From Heliopora coerulea (Eukaryota; Cnidaria; Anthozoa; Scleralcyonacea; Helioporidae), in contig JASJOG010000591.1 in NCBI GenBank assembly GCA_030142905.1, positions 34,712-98,711 on the forward strand: DNA of 64,000 nucleotides, written 5' to 3'. Shown piece after piece: positions 44,314 to 56,850 of the stretch. A program made the position numbers and the translations under genes. The notes under the pieces are model-generated. The model was not told where the DNA came from and did not search any database. It saw only the letters and a program-made list of their open reading frames with translations. Positions within the stretch are counted from its first letter, which is position 1, and every line of letters begins with the position of its first letter.

Positions 44314-45230
44314 AGTAGTTTTTCCTGGGAGTTTAATGCGTAGTGGATTAAGGACACACTTGTGGACAACCCTATGTTCTCGTGATGTTCTTTGGTTTGC
44401 GCCAACTGAACAATGGTGGTGACAACTCATATACATTTCCTAAATAACTACACAAAAAATTCATTCCTAACGAGATTTAATCATCACAGCTCAACGACCT
44501 GTGTCAACTTGCTGCCAAAACGTTGTCGATTTTTACCATATCAATAACCAATCGGGGGCACACTGACAACCTTTTGACGCTTGGGAGAAAAACAACCAGG
44601 GGAATATGACAACAAGACGCCCAGTAGGCGTTCACTCGGCCTACATGTACCTGATTATTGGGAATTCATGCAACAAGGACATATAATCATCTCAAAGATG
44701 GTTGCACTTTATTCAAATTTTGCTATGTCCAAAAGGTTAGGTAACAGCCGAAAACTTAGAATATTCACATTTCGAACGAAGGACATTCGTCGGAGTGGAA
44801 CATAGGGTGATATAAAAACTAGGTGATATTTTCAGATGGAAATAAGTCATGCAAATAAAGGACTTTCGCTCGAAACGTCACTATTTTCTGTTTCAAATTT
44901 TCGGCAGTTTCCTATCCCTTTTTAATACACACAAGAGCATTACCAAAGCAAAAGTGATCTTCTTTATATTCTTCCCGCAAATAAACCCCACTAACAGTTC
45001 AATTTTAACATCTACATACACTCTCAGAAAGTTTTAGAAGCCCGCCAGTGGAAATGGCTTATTGGTGCCTGAGCATAACGCCAAATTTCCGAAGAGGGGA
45101 ACATGTTTCCGCAGAAATCTCCAAGGAAATATGTCCGGAGGAGGACACATTTAGTGGGGGGGGGAAGGTCATAATTACTGGGACACCAGACAATTCCACT
45201 CTTCAAGGGAGACGTCTCACACAGGAAAGG
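44314..45230. other. non-coding; Penelope-terminus traces
   Basis: CGAACGAAGGACATTCGTCG near 44774 and TTTCGCTCGAAACGTCAC near 44863 are remnants of hammerhead-like termini. No coding sequence is supported. Confidence 0.4.
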
Positions 45231-47458
45231 GTTACCTACAGTGGCGTGCTGGCTACTTATTATCTAGGAGGGCAATCAATCAATAATGCGCCTCCCCCTA
45301 GCCCGCGAAGTACGAGCATGCAGTGAAGGGTAATTTCTGTCATGAAGTGACAATTCAATAAATGGTTTCTGAATAATATCCTACAATCTGAAATAATGCG
45401 ATGTCCACAACATCACACAAGAGCGTATAATTGGTCCAAACGTGAAAGATTCGTTGAAGTTTTTAACTTGTTAAGGCTTTTTAATATCTCTCTAATGTAT
45501 GTAATGTTTCTCAAAAATCCAAATAGTAAAATCATTTATGGTTATCCAAATTATCGTAATCACTATATGTTTCATATAAGTGCCTTCGACAATTCTGATG
45601 TCAGACTTCCGAATCCGAAAGCGGTAATAATCTACTCATTATCCAGAGACACTAAAATCTTACTTTCAATCGCCACGAGTAGCAACGCTTCAAGTCTTTC
45701 TTGGGACATACGGACGAACGTATGCGAGTTTTAACTCTCTTAAGGGTTGAGAATGCTCTGCAGTTGCAGAACTGATTGGAATTGCGACTGCGATTGCATA
45801 AACTTGACAAAGGATAGGAAACGCATCAACTGGATGGTAATCAGGGTACAACAAAATTCTCAGAGCCTCTAGAAATGATGGTTTATCCTTCTCCTTTGGT
45901 TCTCTAGTAGCTCCATCGCCTTCTTTGCCGTCTTCATCATCGTCATTCTCATGCTCCGAATCACTTGCATCATCATGATGGTCTTCGCATTCTGATTCAG
46001 AACTCGATTCAAAATAGGAAGTCTGTTCCTCTTCTTTTTTTTCATCAAAAAGCACGGAGCGATTGAATTTCTGAAATGATTGTGCGAAGCTGAACAGTTC
46101 GTCTGCACAGCGGTGCGAGTCGATATGGTACATTGTGCAGAAAGTGCTAACTTTGACTTCCAGATCGTGAGCAGTCAGAACGTTTTTGACAAGACTCGGA
46201 AAACCATGTGGAGAAAATAGAGCTAGTGATTGCAACATTGGTCGGTTTTTCTCAAAGCGATTTCTCATCGAGTTGATCACCATATCCGTGGCAACATAAA
46301 ACGTGTCACGTTTCCATTCATCTGCGCAATTTGCTGGTTCATCTCTACCCATATCTCCATTCATTACTCTGTCGGCGAACTCTGTTTTTCTTTCCAAGCA
46401 ATCTTTCCGCATTCGCTTTCGGTTATCCGGATGATTTTATCCGGTTCGCTGCGTAATCTTTGTAGCTTTGAAAGAGCCGTATCTATCATATCCAACGCTT
46501 TGCCAAGATCTACGTTGACACTCAGTAAGTAGCGACTCAGTGGACCAGTAACAGCAACAAGTTCACGAAACAGGTAGGCTGTTGCCAAACTTTGCTTGGT
46601 TTCAAAACAAGATCGGATTCCCTCTGCTGTTGCTCTGGCGTGAGCGGAAAGTGACCGATCTGCTTCAACTTTCCGAAGAACTTGCATTATACAATCGTAT
46701 CGCAAAAGAAAGACTTTAAAACTGAACTCACGAGAACTCCACCGGACAGTATTGATTCCCTTTAAGGAGAATACTTTCAGATTTTTTTTTTTTTTTTTTT
46801 AACTGTCTCAAACAACTGGTAAATTCTTTGAGACTTGCTGAAGAGCATATACATCTTTTCAAGATTGCTAAAAAGGGAAACAACATTGATAGCGGCACCA
46901 GCTGAGTCAAAGAGGACCAGGTTTAAGGTATGAGCATAACAATTTGTGTATGTCACATGACTGCCAATTTCTTCTCGCATAATTGCCTGTAATCCATCAT
47001 AGCAGCCACTCATGTTGGAAGCTCCATCGTACGTTTGTGCGACCAGTTTATTAAATGTTACTCCTTCAGACTTTAACGCATTCACTATAGCATCGAAGAG
47101 ACTTCGCGCTGTAGTGCTGGATGCTCTTATACAACATAGCAAATGTTCAAAGCAGTAGCCATACCGGTCTACTATACTGGCACAAATGCTAAGTTGCTCA
47201 TGATGACTTACGTCTGGCGTTGTATCAGCTATCAAAGCCCAAGCTTTGCACTGGTTGATGTTCTTTACTATGGCACACTTAATGATCTTGCCGATAATTT
47301 CTATAACGTTGTTTTGAGTTCGGTTACTGAGAAATGTAAGTTTTAGAAACCTCTTACAAATTTAGCGCCCTTTATTCATGTTTGCGCCCCCCAAAAATCG
47401 CAAGCAGGGGAGGCAACGGCCCCCCCTGCCCCCCTGCCAGCACGCCACTGGTAACCTA
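45231..47458. mobile_element. hAT element with terminal inverted repeats and 8-bp target duplication
   Basis: The element spans 45239-47450. It begins CAGTGGCGTGCTGGC and ends with the exact reverse complement; CA(G/T)xG starts are typical of hAT. The flanking octamers GTTACCTA (45231-45238) and GTAACCTA (47451-47458) differ at one base, consistent with an aged 8-bp duplication. Just inside, both ends carry CCTCCCC-rich stretches. The only gene is a broken transposase on the minus strand. Confidence 0.85.
45690..47346 (-). pseudogene. hAT transposase (DUF4371/dimerisation type), frameshifted
   Basis: The readable start is within QNNVIEIIGKIIKCAIVK near 47320, so the zinc finger and N-terminus are missing. 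WALIADTTPDVSHHEQLSIC holds the first catalytic acid. LVAQTYDGASNMSGCYDGLQ holds the second. YTNCYAHTLNLVLFDSAG is the CxxH-like insertion-domain landmark. A 20-base T run near 46783-46802 breaks the frame. Another shift lies near 46400. After an acidic low-complexity stretch near 46000, the C-terminus has AIAVAIPISSATAEHSQPLR, the dimerisation region. It is non-functional but recent enough to keep its element boundaries. Confidence 0.8.
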
Positions 47459-50440
47459 CTGCTTTTTAAAAACCTTGACATTCTCAGTATCAAGACATTC
47501 GTTTCCAAAGATAACCTTTAATCGTGCATGTAGGTCTGATATTGTAAAAGTTTAAGGCTCAGTTCAGACGATTAACTTTCCATAAGCCAATAATCCACTG
47601 CATAAACATGAATGTCTATTTACATGTACAGCAACCAACAGATTCACCCAAAATTCAAATTGTTACCTTGCACAACTTGGAATTGAAAACAGCTCAGCAG
47701 CAGTATAATACCAAAAATATTCCAGGAGCTTTTCATTTTGAAAATCCAAAGATACTTAGAATGAAAACACTAAAAAAGATAAATATTAGAAACAGCCATT
47801 CTGCAATCAATATACTATTGAGAATTTATAAGAAAGTTGGATACACTCAATGTTCTTCCTCATTGGCAAATTCTAAAACGATTACTTTATACATAATAAG
47901 CTTTTTAAAAGGTGGCTTCATACAGTTTCTTCACAAGTGAAATATGTAAATTTGAAATCTGAAAGCTCATACATTTACATAAATACTTCACAAGAATAAA
48001 ACAGCACATCATACGTTCAAAAAATGGTCTGAAATTTGTAAATACATGTATCTGTAATTTGAAATTAATAGTTTAAGCAGTTTCATTGGCAACAGTGACA
48101 TTAGCAAATGACTCCTAATTACCATTTAATTTAATCTGAAACCTTTTTTTCATAAATACTTTTTAAGTGGAACGGGTAATTAATACGTACAATTTAAAAA
48201 AAATTAAGAAATCCAATTTTGTTCCACAGGAAAAGGATATTTAGTTTTTGTTAAAATTTGGAGCTACAGAATTTCCAGCATTCAATACCAGCATACTGAT
48301 TTGCTGATCCATAAAGAAACTTTGATAAAAAGAAAAATTGGCAGAGAGTATTCCTATTTTTAAATTAAATGATATTGAACAGTTATCAAGAGTTATTTTA
48401 GAGGATCACTACTGCCATAGAAACTGTCCAAACTCCATGTTTCATATCAGTTTTTGATTCTCTAAATAACTTTGAGTGAGTGACATGCAGTTTTATTCTT
48501 CTTGCAAAAGACTACACCATATAAGTTTTGGGACTCATTACAATTTTTCAAGCAACTGTATCATAGGCATATTTATAAAGAAATAAAACATTAACAATGG
48601 AATACTGATCAAAAACCATGCCAAGGTATTACTAGTTTGGGTTATTAGAATTTATTATTGTTCAGTGAAATTAGAAGACAAAACCACAAAAAAAAATTTG
48701 GTCATTTTGACAACTACTGGTATGGATTTACGAATTTCTGTCCAGTTGACATGTACAGGTATCTTAAAATGTTTATTACATGTAATGAAACTTCTGCTTT
48801 GGCCACTAGCTAGTACACTGATATGCATCCATAAGGATTCTGTGATGGTTGAAAGGCTGAATATCCTGAGCACATATTGACAAGAGCTTGGTCTGGAGTC
48901 CTAAGCAGAACCTGCAGTCAGTCATTAAACATTCTTTTCAAATTTGTATGTTTCAAATTTCTATTCAATCTACATGTAGACTCTCCCTTCCTTATAACTC
49001 TTATCAGCCCATGCTGATGCTACCAGCCAATATATATTATTATAATTAAACAGGTGATTAAAGGGAATCCTGCACTATAAATGTAGATACCGTACAGTAC
49101 AGGTGAATGGACATGTTACAGTGAAGACATTCACCCAAAATGGCAGCATAATAATAGCATGGTACCCTTAACTTTGGGGATAAAATTTAAAATTTTCTGT
49201 GCATGGATTATTCAACAGTATTCACTTTGCCTGTGGCAAAACTGATGGTTGTTAAGTATTAAATACATGTAATATGCTATCTGATATGTGATATCAGGTC
49301 ATGATTTCAACAAAAATACAAAAATAGTAGTAAAATATTTTGACCATTCATCTTCCTCTTTACATAAATGGCTATCATTAAATTACAACAGCATGGAATT
49401 CCTAAATCATGATTAAGGCTTATTACCACAACAGAGAAAAAACAAGAGTAGTATTTTGTTTAGCAAAACAATAACAGTGCTACAAAATCCATCCACTTTG
49501 ATTCATAATAATTAATAATTCAATAGGAAAATAAGCAGCCTTGTACAGTACCTTCCCCAAATTCACTCTACAGGCTGTAATAATTATTGTAAATTTATAA
49601 GAAGTTCATTATGGTTGTACATGAACATTGATTTGGTCCCAGTTTTGACCTGACTGACCCAACAGTTGGCCATTCAAATTGGCACCAAAATATTACTCTA
49701 ATCTATGTTCGTGACAATTTTCAAACTTTAGTATAATTTAATCCAGACTCAAATTTTAACCCTAACACTATCCCCAACCTTAATCCTACATCAATTTCTT
49801 ACATTCAAAGTATTGAAAATAGTTTTGTTTACAGCTTTCTTGAAATGGAAAGAAACTGAGCAGTGATGTAATTTTGAAATCGTTTACCCATAATGATTTC
49901 TGGCTTAAATCAATGAACTCTGTTAGATGTAGATGTATCACTTCATTAAGTGGCAAAGATCCACTTTGGTGTTTCAAACGTTATTGGTAAAGGAAAATTT
50001 CAAGTGTCAGGATACATACTGTAAGATCTAACCAGGACCTATTGTGAAAAATGCAACTTTGGGCCTTCTGGCTGGGAATTGAACCAGGGCAATTCCAGGC
50101 CAAAGTAAACTTATCACAAAAAAGATAATTTGCAATTTTGACCAAAATTTTGTAAAAAATGTATGCAGGGCTGCTATATTTTTACAAAATAATGTTATTT
50201 CCCTCAAAATTACATTTTATGGAGAGTTAGCAGCACTAAAAGAGCAGGCATATTTTACCTGGCACCTGAACAGCAAATTATGATTTATGTCAATCTAAAA
50301 TATTTTTCATTCTTTTAACTATATGCCAGTAAAAAGTGCTTTTATATCACCATTATGATTGTGTCTGATGAAGAATAGTTTTTAAAGCTTTCAAAAACAC
50401 CCAGTCCAACATTGATTCTTAAACAGACGTGAGTATAATT
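47459..50440. other. long non-coding stretch
   Basis: No gene, RNA or element boundary is recognised in these ~3 kb. Frames near 47608-47940 and 48665-48880 are open but have no familiar motif. It may be the 5' flank or left part of the transposase-like element that follows. Confidence 0.4.
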
Positions 50441-50446
50441 TCCTGT

Positions 50447-50640
50447 AACGTCTGTCACAAGGAAAAATGAAAAGTTCCCTTTTTGTCAAAATCATTCCAC
50501 AAATTTATTCTTTCTGACATATATTCCTTCTTTGTATAAATGTAAACATAAATACATAATCAGATTCTGAAATATTTTAAATAAAACCTGAAAAATTGCA
50601 AATGTTTCCTGGAACGTCTGTCACGTGTAACGTCTGTCAC
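50447..50640 (+). promoter_or_regulatory. three AACGTCTGTCAC boxes upstream of a transposase-like gene
   Basis: The 12-mer occurs exactly at 50447-50458, 50613-50624 and 50629-50640, all in the same orientation, 210-400 bp before the ATG at 50854. Two copies are only 16 bp apart. Position and repetition suggest protein-binding sites, either promoter elements or subterminal transposase sites. This is inference. Confidence 0.5.
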
Positions 50641-51932
50641 AATTTTTAAATGCCACAACAGAGCGCATAAATAAGTATTTATTACATTGAAATCACCTAT
50701 TTTACACCAAGTATTGTCTCTATTACTTGCAATGCTGCTGATTATTAGTTTGCAGCTCCAAAAATCATAAGCTTCAAAAATTTTACATTTTCATCTTATG
50801 ACGTTCAACGTGCTTGGATTATTTTGAACTACAAAAATATTTTAGTTGAGAAAATGCCTCAGACGGCAGCTCAAAGGCAAGCAAAAAGAAGACAGAAATT
50901 AAAAGGCAACGGACAGGATGAAGAATACAAGAAAAAAAGTGCACTGCAAAAACAAGAGCAACGACTTGCCCAAAAGAGGAAGGAAACTAGGCTTCCCACT
51001 GAAGAACAGCTTAAGCTTCAAAATGAGTGGAGAAAGAAGACACGAGAAAGAGTAGCTAGACATAGGGCACTCAAAAAACAACCAACAACACCAACTGCTC
51101 CCTCCCCAGCATCTCCTGCATACAAAAGTGCTCAAGCATTGGGAAGAGCTGTTGCCCGAGCTAAGCCAGCACTACCTCAGACACCAAAGCGACTTCATGC
51201 TGTTTGTCAAAAGCTTGCAGAGCACTTTCCAGTCCACCCGGCCATACCATCAAGTCCAGACACCACCCCAAAGCCTTCTCCTCATTATATATTATCTGAT
51301 GTGGCAATTAAAACAGTTACCGACTTTTATGAGCAAGATGATATTAGCCACCAAGCCCCTGGTAGAAAGGATGTTGTGGTTATTCGTGACAGCAATGGTA
51401 AAAAAAGAAAAACACAAGCTCGTCACCTCACCTCAATCAATGAAGTATGTGGAATGTTCAAGGATGCACATCCTGATGTTAAGGTTGGAAAAAGCAAGTT
51501 TGCTGAACTGAGACCAAAACATGTTCTCCTGAGCAATAAAATCCCACGAAATGTTTGCCTTTGCAAGTATCATGAGAACTTTATCCTGGCAGTCAATGCA
51601 CTCCACAAAGTACATGATACTTTTCCACCATATCAACATGAACTCATAGAGAAATTCATGTGTGAAGCAGCTTCTGAGGATTGTTGGTTGAATCATTGCG
51701 AGAAATGCAGTGATGCTAAAGTTGTTCGCAAAAACTATTCTTTTGAAGAGTCCCAAACTGCTGTCTGGTATGAATGGAGAAAGGATAAAAGTGGCTCCCT
51801 GAATAGACCTTATTCAAAAATGGCCGCCGCGCGGAAAGGCCTGGTAGGGTTTGCACCGAAACGAGGTCATAAGAGCCACTCCAATCGACTTCGAAGAAGA
51901 AAACATAAACATAGCTGCATGTGAGTATAGAA

Positions 51933-52238
51933 ATGGTTCAAAATTGTCGTGTTCCACTGTGTACCAAGAAAACGTATGGAGAGGATGGAATGAAGATATC
52001 TTTCCACAAGTTTCCGAGCGATAAAAGTTCAAGGGACGAGTGGATTCGAGCTATTCGAAGAGATGTTGGTAGATACTTCAGCATCACGAAGAACACCCGA
52101 GTATGCTCGCGACACTTCAAGGAAAGTGACTTTGAACGAAGCCTTACCAAGCGACGGCTGTCCCTTCAATATTTTCCTGGAAAGAAAGTTCCGCTAAGAA
52201 ACGAAAGCCGCCAACTGCAAGAGTTTGCTAGAATGTAG
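51933..52238 (+). CDS. THAP-domain protein, left arm
   Basis: An ATG at 51933 starts a 101-residue frame. NCRVPLCTKKTYGEDGMKIS gives the first zinc-binding cysteines (C-x4-C), followed by FHKFPSD, DEWIRAI (conserved tryptophan) and RVCSRHFKESDFE (C-x2-H). This is the C2CH zinc-finger signature of the THAP DNA-binding domain, used by several transposases to recognise their own ends. No catalytic domain follows; the frame stops near the palindrome spacer. It is probably the truncated 5' part of a transposase gene. Confidence 0.75.
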   Translation: MVQNCRVPLCTKKTYGEDGMKISFHKFPSDKSSRDEWIRAIRRDVGRYFSITKNTRVCSRHFKESDFERSLTKRRLSLQYFPGKKVPLRNESRQLQEFARM

Positions 52239-52389
52239 ATACTAGTGGCAGAAACTTCTTCAGGCAGCCCATCTTCTTCGAATGCAATATCCAGGGCATC
52301 ACATTGGGCAGAATTCGAAGTAGCGTCTTCAGACATATCCGCCATATCTTCTTGAGGCCGTTTAGAGACTTAGTTTCTGCCACTAGTAT

Positions 52390-52695
52390 CTACATTCTAG
52401 CAAACTCTTGCAGTTGGCGGCTTTCGTTTCTTAGCGGAACTTTCTTTCCAGGAAAATATTGAAGGGACAGCCGTCGCTTGGTAAGGCTTCGTTCAAAGTC
52501 ACTTTCCTTGAAGTGTCGCGAGCATACTCGGGTGTTCTTCGTGATGCTGAAGTATCTACCAACATCTCTTCGAATAGCTCGAATCCACTCGTCCCTTGAA
52601 CTTTTATCGCTCGGAAACTTGTGGAAAGATATCTTCATTCCATCCTCTCCATACGTTTTCTTGGTACACAGTGGAACACGACAATTTTGAACCAT
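52390..52695 (-). CDS. THAP-domain protein, right arm (identical)
   Basis: The exact inverted copy of the left-arm ORF, read toward the spacer, so the two genes converge. The residues for the C2CH zinc finger are identical. The absence of divergence between arms suggests recent formation or ongoing gene conversion between them. Confidence 0.75.
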   Translation of the reverse strand: MVQNCRVPLCTKKTYGEDGMKISFHKFPSDKSSRDEWIRAIRRDVGRYFSITKNTRVCSRHFKESDFERSLTKRRLSLQYFPGKKVPLRNESRQLQEFARM

Positions 52696-54727
52696 TTCTA
52701 TACTCACATGCAGCTATGTTTATGTTTTCTTCTTCGAAGTCGATTGGAGTGGCCCTTATGACCTCGTTTCGGTGCAAACCCTACCAGGCCTTTCCGCGCG
52801 GCGGCCATTTTTGAATAAGGTCAATAAAGTAGAAAAGGAAGGCTTAACTGATGATCTGTTCAACCACATCTGATCAATGCTTCCCAGGTTCTTGGAACAT
52901 TGCTATGTCAAGAGAAACCAGGCTAAAAGTTACAATGAAGAAAGAAATATGGTTGGTAGCCAAGATTTCGATCCTTCTTATGCTTTGATGCAAGTTGACT
53001 TCTCAGAGAACTATACATGCATGTACCAAGATGAGATACAAAGTGCTCACTGGCAACAAAGTCAAGTCAGCCTCTTCACGGCAGCCATATGGTTTGAGGG
53101 AAAGATTCATGCAACCATATTGGCATCTGACAACTTGATTCATGGAAAAGAAACTATTGGTCCATACATTGACTACCTTCTCTCCACCTTCCCCAAATCA
53201 ATCAAGACAGTTTCCCTGTGGTCTGATGGCCCACCCTCGCAATTTAAGAATAAATTTATTGTGAGCCTGATACCAGTGCTTGAGAAAAAGTATGACATCT
53301 CCATTCGTTGGAATTATTTTGCAACATCACATGGTAAAGGGCCTGTTGATGGAATTGGTGGATCTGTGAAGAGGCAAGTGTGGAATGCTGTCAGATCCAG
53401 GAAAGCTTTGGTTAATGATGCCTTGTCCTTCTGTTCAACTGCCAAACAAGTTTCAAACATAAATGTGGTGCATATCAGCAATGATATCGTTGATTCTGCC
53501 AATTCAAAGTTGGATACATCAAGATTGTTTGATGATGCCCCAGCAATCAAAGGTATAAAAACATTTCATTGTGTCCAAGTGAAAGACTCAGTACCTGAAC
53601 TTTTCCGATTAACCAAGACAGCCAAAGAGTCTTCAGCCTTAGTCAATGACAACGTTTCTGGTATCAAAATGTCAAGTTGGTGTGTTGTGGAGCATGACGG
53701 GATGCACTTCCCTGGAGAAGTACGAGCAGTAGAAGGTGATGACTATGAAATTTCTGTTATGGTCAGAGCAGGTAACTATTGGAAGTGGCCTTCTAGAGAG
53801 GATAAGATCTTTTACCACAAAGATAAGGAGAGAACGTCTGTGGTTAAGTTAACGGAAATGCCGAATTTAATCCTGTTTTATTTAGAAAATATAAATTTCA
53901 GGACCGTCTTCCATCACTCCGAAAACGGGAGCTCTAACTACACAAATTCAACCTTTGCCGAATCTTAGCTATCGAATTCTTAAAACGAATGATTTATACT
54001 GAAAATATCACTCAGTCGTCTTAAATACGATCTTGTTCACAGCAGAAACAGATTTTACACATGGAAAGCCCGGTCCTATATTTTTAAAATACACGAAAGA
54101 AGAGCAGCACTTCCTTGAAAAATAGTTAATTTATCGCAACATTACTTCCACCTTCACAAACACGAAAAAAAAATCATACGCAAACTACAAATGACACACA
54201 CCTTTAAATTTATGAGGTACAAATATGATCCTCTAAACACAATAAACGTCTGCCGTAAACTTCTGCTTTTTCCTTAGTTCGTATTTAAAGAACGCTGTTG
54301 CCTGTTTCCTTTGATAGGGAGGAGATCAGTTTCGACATTCTTGTTTACTGTGTTGTCCTTGGATTACAAGGACATCACTAGATCTCATCTATCTAAATCA
54401 GGTCACCAACACCTGTAATTTGACTTTACTTGCTTTGTTTTAAGTTTTAGGGTTAATTCTTTGTTAGATTAAGATAGGATTAAATTTAGAGTTTTTGGTA
54501 AAGTTATTTTTGCATTTATCAACAGGTAATTTTTGTCTGACCTGCTTTAGGTCCATCTGATCCAGTGTGTTATATATATATTTCATAGACCTTTTCTGAA
54601 ATCGCCGGAAATTTTCGACCGCAAAGCATTATGGTCTAGTTTCAGTACAAACAAACATTCCTGGGAAAATGGCGAAGGATTTACCGCGAACACATACGAG
54701 GATAGAAACTTGTAGATACGAAGTAAC

Positions 54728-56850
54728 ATGACTGCAAATAGTCAAGACTTTTCTCGAATGAAAAATGACGAACTAGGATCATTCCTGCGAGATCGAGGAA
54801 TTCCGTGTCATGACAGAAAGAAAAAAGATCGAATTACTCTTGCCAAAGCAGCGAATAATCTGGGCTTGTTCGTCCGAAACCAGACGAAATTAAGGCAGAA
54901 GTTGAAAAGGATAAAGAGAATCTGTTGATAATAGAAAACGGCATTATCAAGCTCCCATTTTCAGATAAGTTAACTGCTGGTTGGCAACAGAAACTAAACA
55001 ATCTTCCTAGTATATCACGTCAGGAAGTCGTTGAATATGTTGACAAACGTAAGTTAAGTCTACGCAGAGTTTTTAATATTTTTTTAAGAATCGACTATCT
55101 GTGGACGAATTTCAGAATATAAAACACATACTAAAATTTTTAAATCTTCTGATTTCAAGGTCTCGACCATTTCAGTGTTGATATTGATGCTGAACGAACA
55201 AAGGCTTTGAAAGATGGTGAAAATCTACTTCTGTCAGGTCACGTGAGAAATGTAGAAATGCATCAAATTAGTCCAAACCTCAAGTATTGCTTTGTTAGGG
55301 CAATAGTAAACCCAGCAATGTCAAGAACTCAAGAACCATATGGGGTGTGGGCAGTTCTTCATAAAGAGACTTCAAACATTGAATCAGCATATTGTGCATG
55401 CCCTGCAGGGTAAGTAAAAGTAACATTATTTTATATTTTCTTTTTATTACGATGTTACTAAAATATATCTCTGTTATTTTATTCATCTTGTAGTTTGAGG
55501 GGATTTTGCAAGCATGTGATGGCATTACTTCATCTTATTGTAGGAGAAGTGGAACAGGGTTGCAATGTTGCCTCTACATCAAAACCTCAGCAATGGCACA
55601 AGCCTAAGTCAAAAGGGAAAATCCATGTGCCTGACTTTGTTAAAAACCTTGTTGTTCATCAAGCAAAAGGTCAATTTCATACCACTCCTAATGAATTTGA
55701 AAAAAGTAGTAGAAGCAGTCATGATCCAAGAAGTTATGCATACCGTAGAGACAGAACCCTAAACGATTTCAACCTGGAAAGATTAAAACAAATAACAAGT
55801 GGAAATTGTGCTGTTTTACTTTATACTCCTCTGAATAATGGCATTAGTGACAACAATGCCAACAATGATTGCAATACCGAGGAGTCAAATCAAAATATAA
55901 AAGTTGAAGGTATTTCACACATTGCAACTAAAATTTTGAATAGTAATCCAGGACTCAGTTTGACAGAATTTAAGGAAATACTTGACCAAGAAATACAAGT
56001 AAATGAACAATTAATACACACAGTGGCTTTTCAAACAAAAAGCCAAAGCAATTCATCCACATGGTTTGCACTACGGTTAGGACGGATAACTGCATCTAAT
56101 GTGAAACAATGCATAAAAAAGGTCAGTGTTGATGGCAGTGTGTCAAAGAAGAATAATAGTCTTCTGGGAAATATATTGGCATATACTCCTTCAACTCAAA
56201 CAAGAGAAATGAGACATGGAGTTAAAATGGAACGTACATGCATCAATCACTACATTGCAGTACAGAAGAAGAGACATGTCAATTTTCAGGTGACTTCCAC
56301 TGGGTTACATATTTCTGAAAAATATCCATTTATTGCAGCTTCACCTGATGGAATAATAAACTGTTCTTGTCCAACTGAATCACCAAACTGTAATGCAAAA
56401 AGAAAAGAAGGTTGCCTTGAAGTGAAAAACCCATTCACCAGTAATAAGATAGCTGTTTGGGCAACCAAGCCATCATCTTGTTTACTAGTACAGCAAGATG
56501 GGACAACAAAATTGAACAAGGACCATCAATATTATGCACAAGTTCAGTGCCAAATGTTTGTGACTAATACAGATTATGCTGATTTTGTTGTTCGTACTAG
56601 TGCAAAGTCTTCAAATATTCATATTGAACGAATCAATAAGGACACTGAATTTATTGACAACATGATAACCAAGTGCAGAATATTTTTTAACAAAGCAATT
56701 GTACCTGAGCTTTATCATGGTGTAGTTAAAGAATTTTACATACTCAGATTTGTAGAAGAAGTTGTGGAGAAGATTGTAAATCATGTATGTTTTTTGGAAT
56801 CTCACCACACAGTCGGGATGATTGGAACCAAAAAACTAAGGCTTAGGTAG
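54728..56850 (+). pseudogene. SAP-SWIM-YqaJ accessory protein of the THAP-DDE element (one frameshift)
   Basis: Exons are 54728-55048, 55160-55409 and 55494-56850, with GT-AG introns (C|GTAAGT...CAAG and GG|GTAAGT...TGTAG) that keep frame. Exon 1 opens with a SAP-like motif (MKNDELGSFLRDRGIPCHDR). One missing base near 54868 shifts the frame before the intron. Exon 2 to exon 3 rebuilds a SWIM zinc finger (CACPAG across the splice, then CKHVM). Exon 3 has a YqaJ-type nuclease domain: WFALRLGRITASN, then the conserved glutamate region GVKMERTCINHY, YPFIAASPDGI and GCLEVKNPF. This accessory is typical of the element group and is related to phage recombination exonucleases. Without the frameshift it would be intact. 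Confidence 0.8.

Larger units (their letters stand above)
51802..52826. mobile_element. 1,017-bp palindromic element with a THAP ORF in each arm
   Basis: Arms 51806-52256 and 52372-52822 are reverse complements without a mismatch that I can see (451 bp each) around a 115-bp spacer. Ends are GACCTTATTCAAAAATGGCC. AATA flanks both sides (51802-51805 and 52823-52826), and removing the element with one AATA leaves the host reading frame in register. So 4 bp is the likely target duplication. It interrupts the transposase-like gene. Confidence 0.9.
50854..53968 (+). pseudogene. DDE-like transposase gene of unassigned family, split by a palindromic insertion
   Basis: The first half (ATG 50854 to 51805) starts with a basic segment (MPQTAAQRQAKRRQKLKGNG, then RERVARHRALKK). 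It has a conserved-looking domain (VGKSKFAELRPKHVLLSNKI, NVCLCKYHENF) with paired cysteines (CEKCSDAK). The second half (52823-53968) continues after the insertion, with a TGA at 52871-52873. It contains LMQVDFSENYTCMYQ, TVSLWSDGPPSQFKNKF and ATSHGKGPVDGIGGSVKRQ, an RNase H-fold-like series with candidate catalytic aspartates. The C-terminal WCVVEHDGMHFPGEV stretch resembles a small barrel domain. I associate it with uncharacterised animal repeat proteins and cannot place it in a named superfamily. Confidence 0.65.

Noticed and set aside
50355..50395. Hammerhead ribozyme at CTGATGAAGAA...TTTCAAAA
   Set aside because: No stem II pairing and no GAAA box in the right place.
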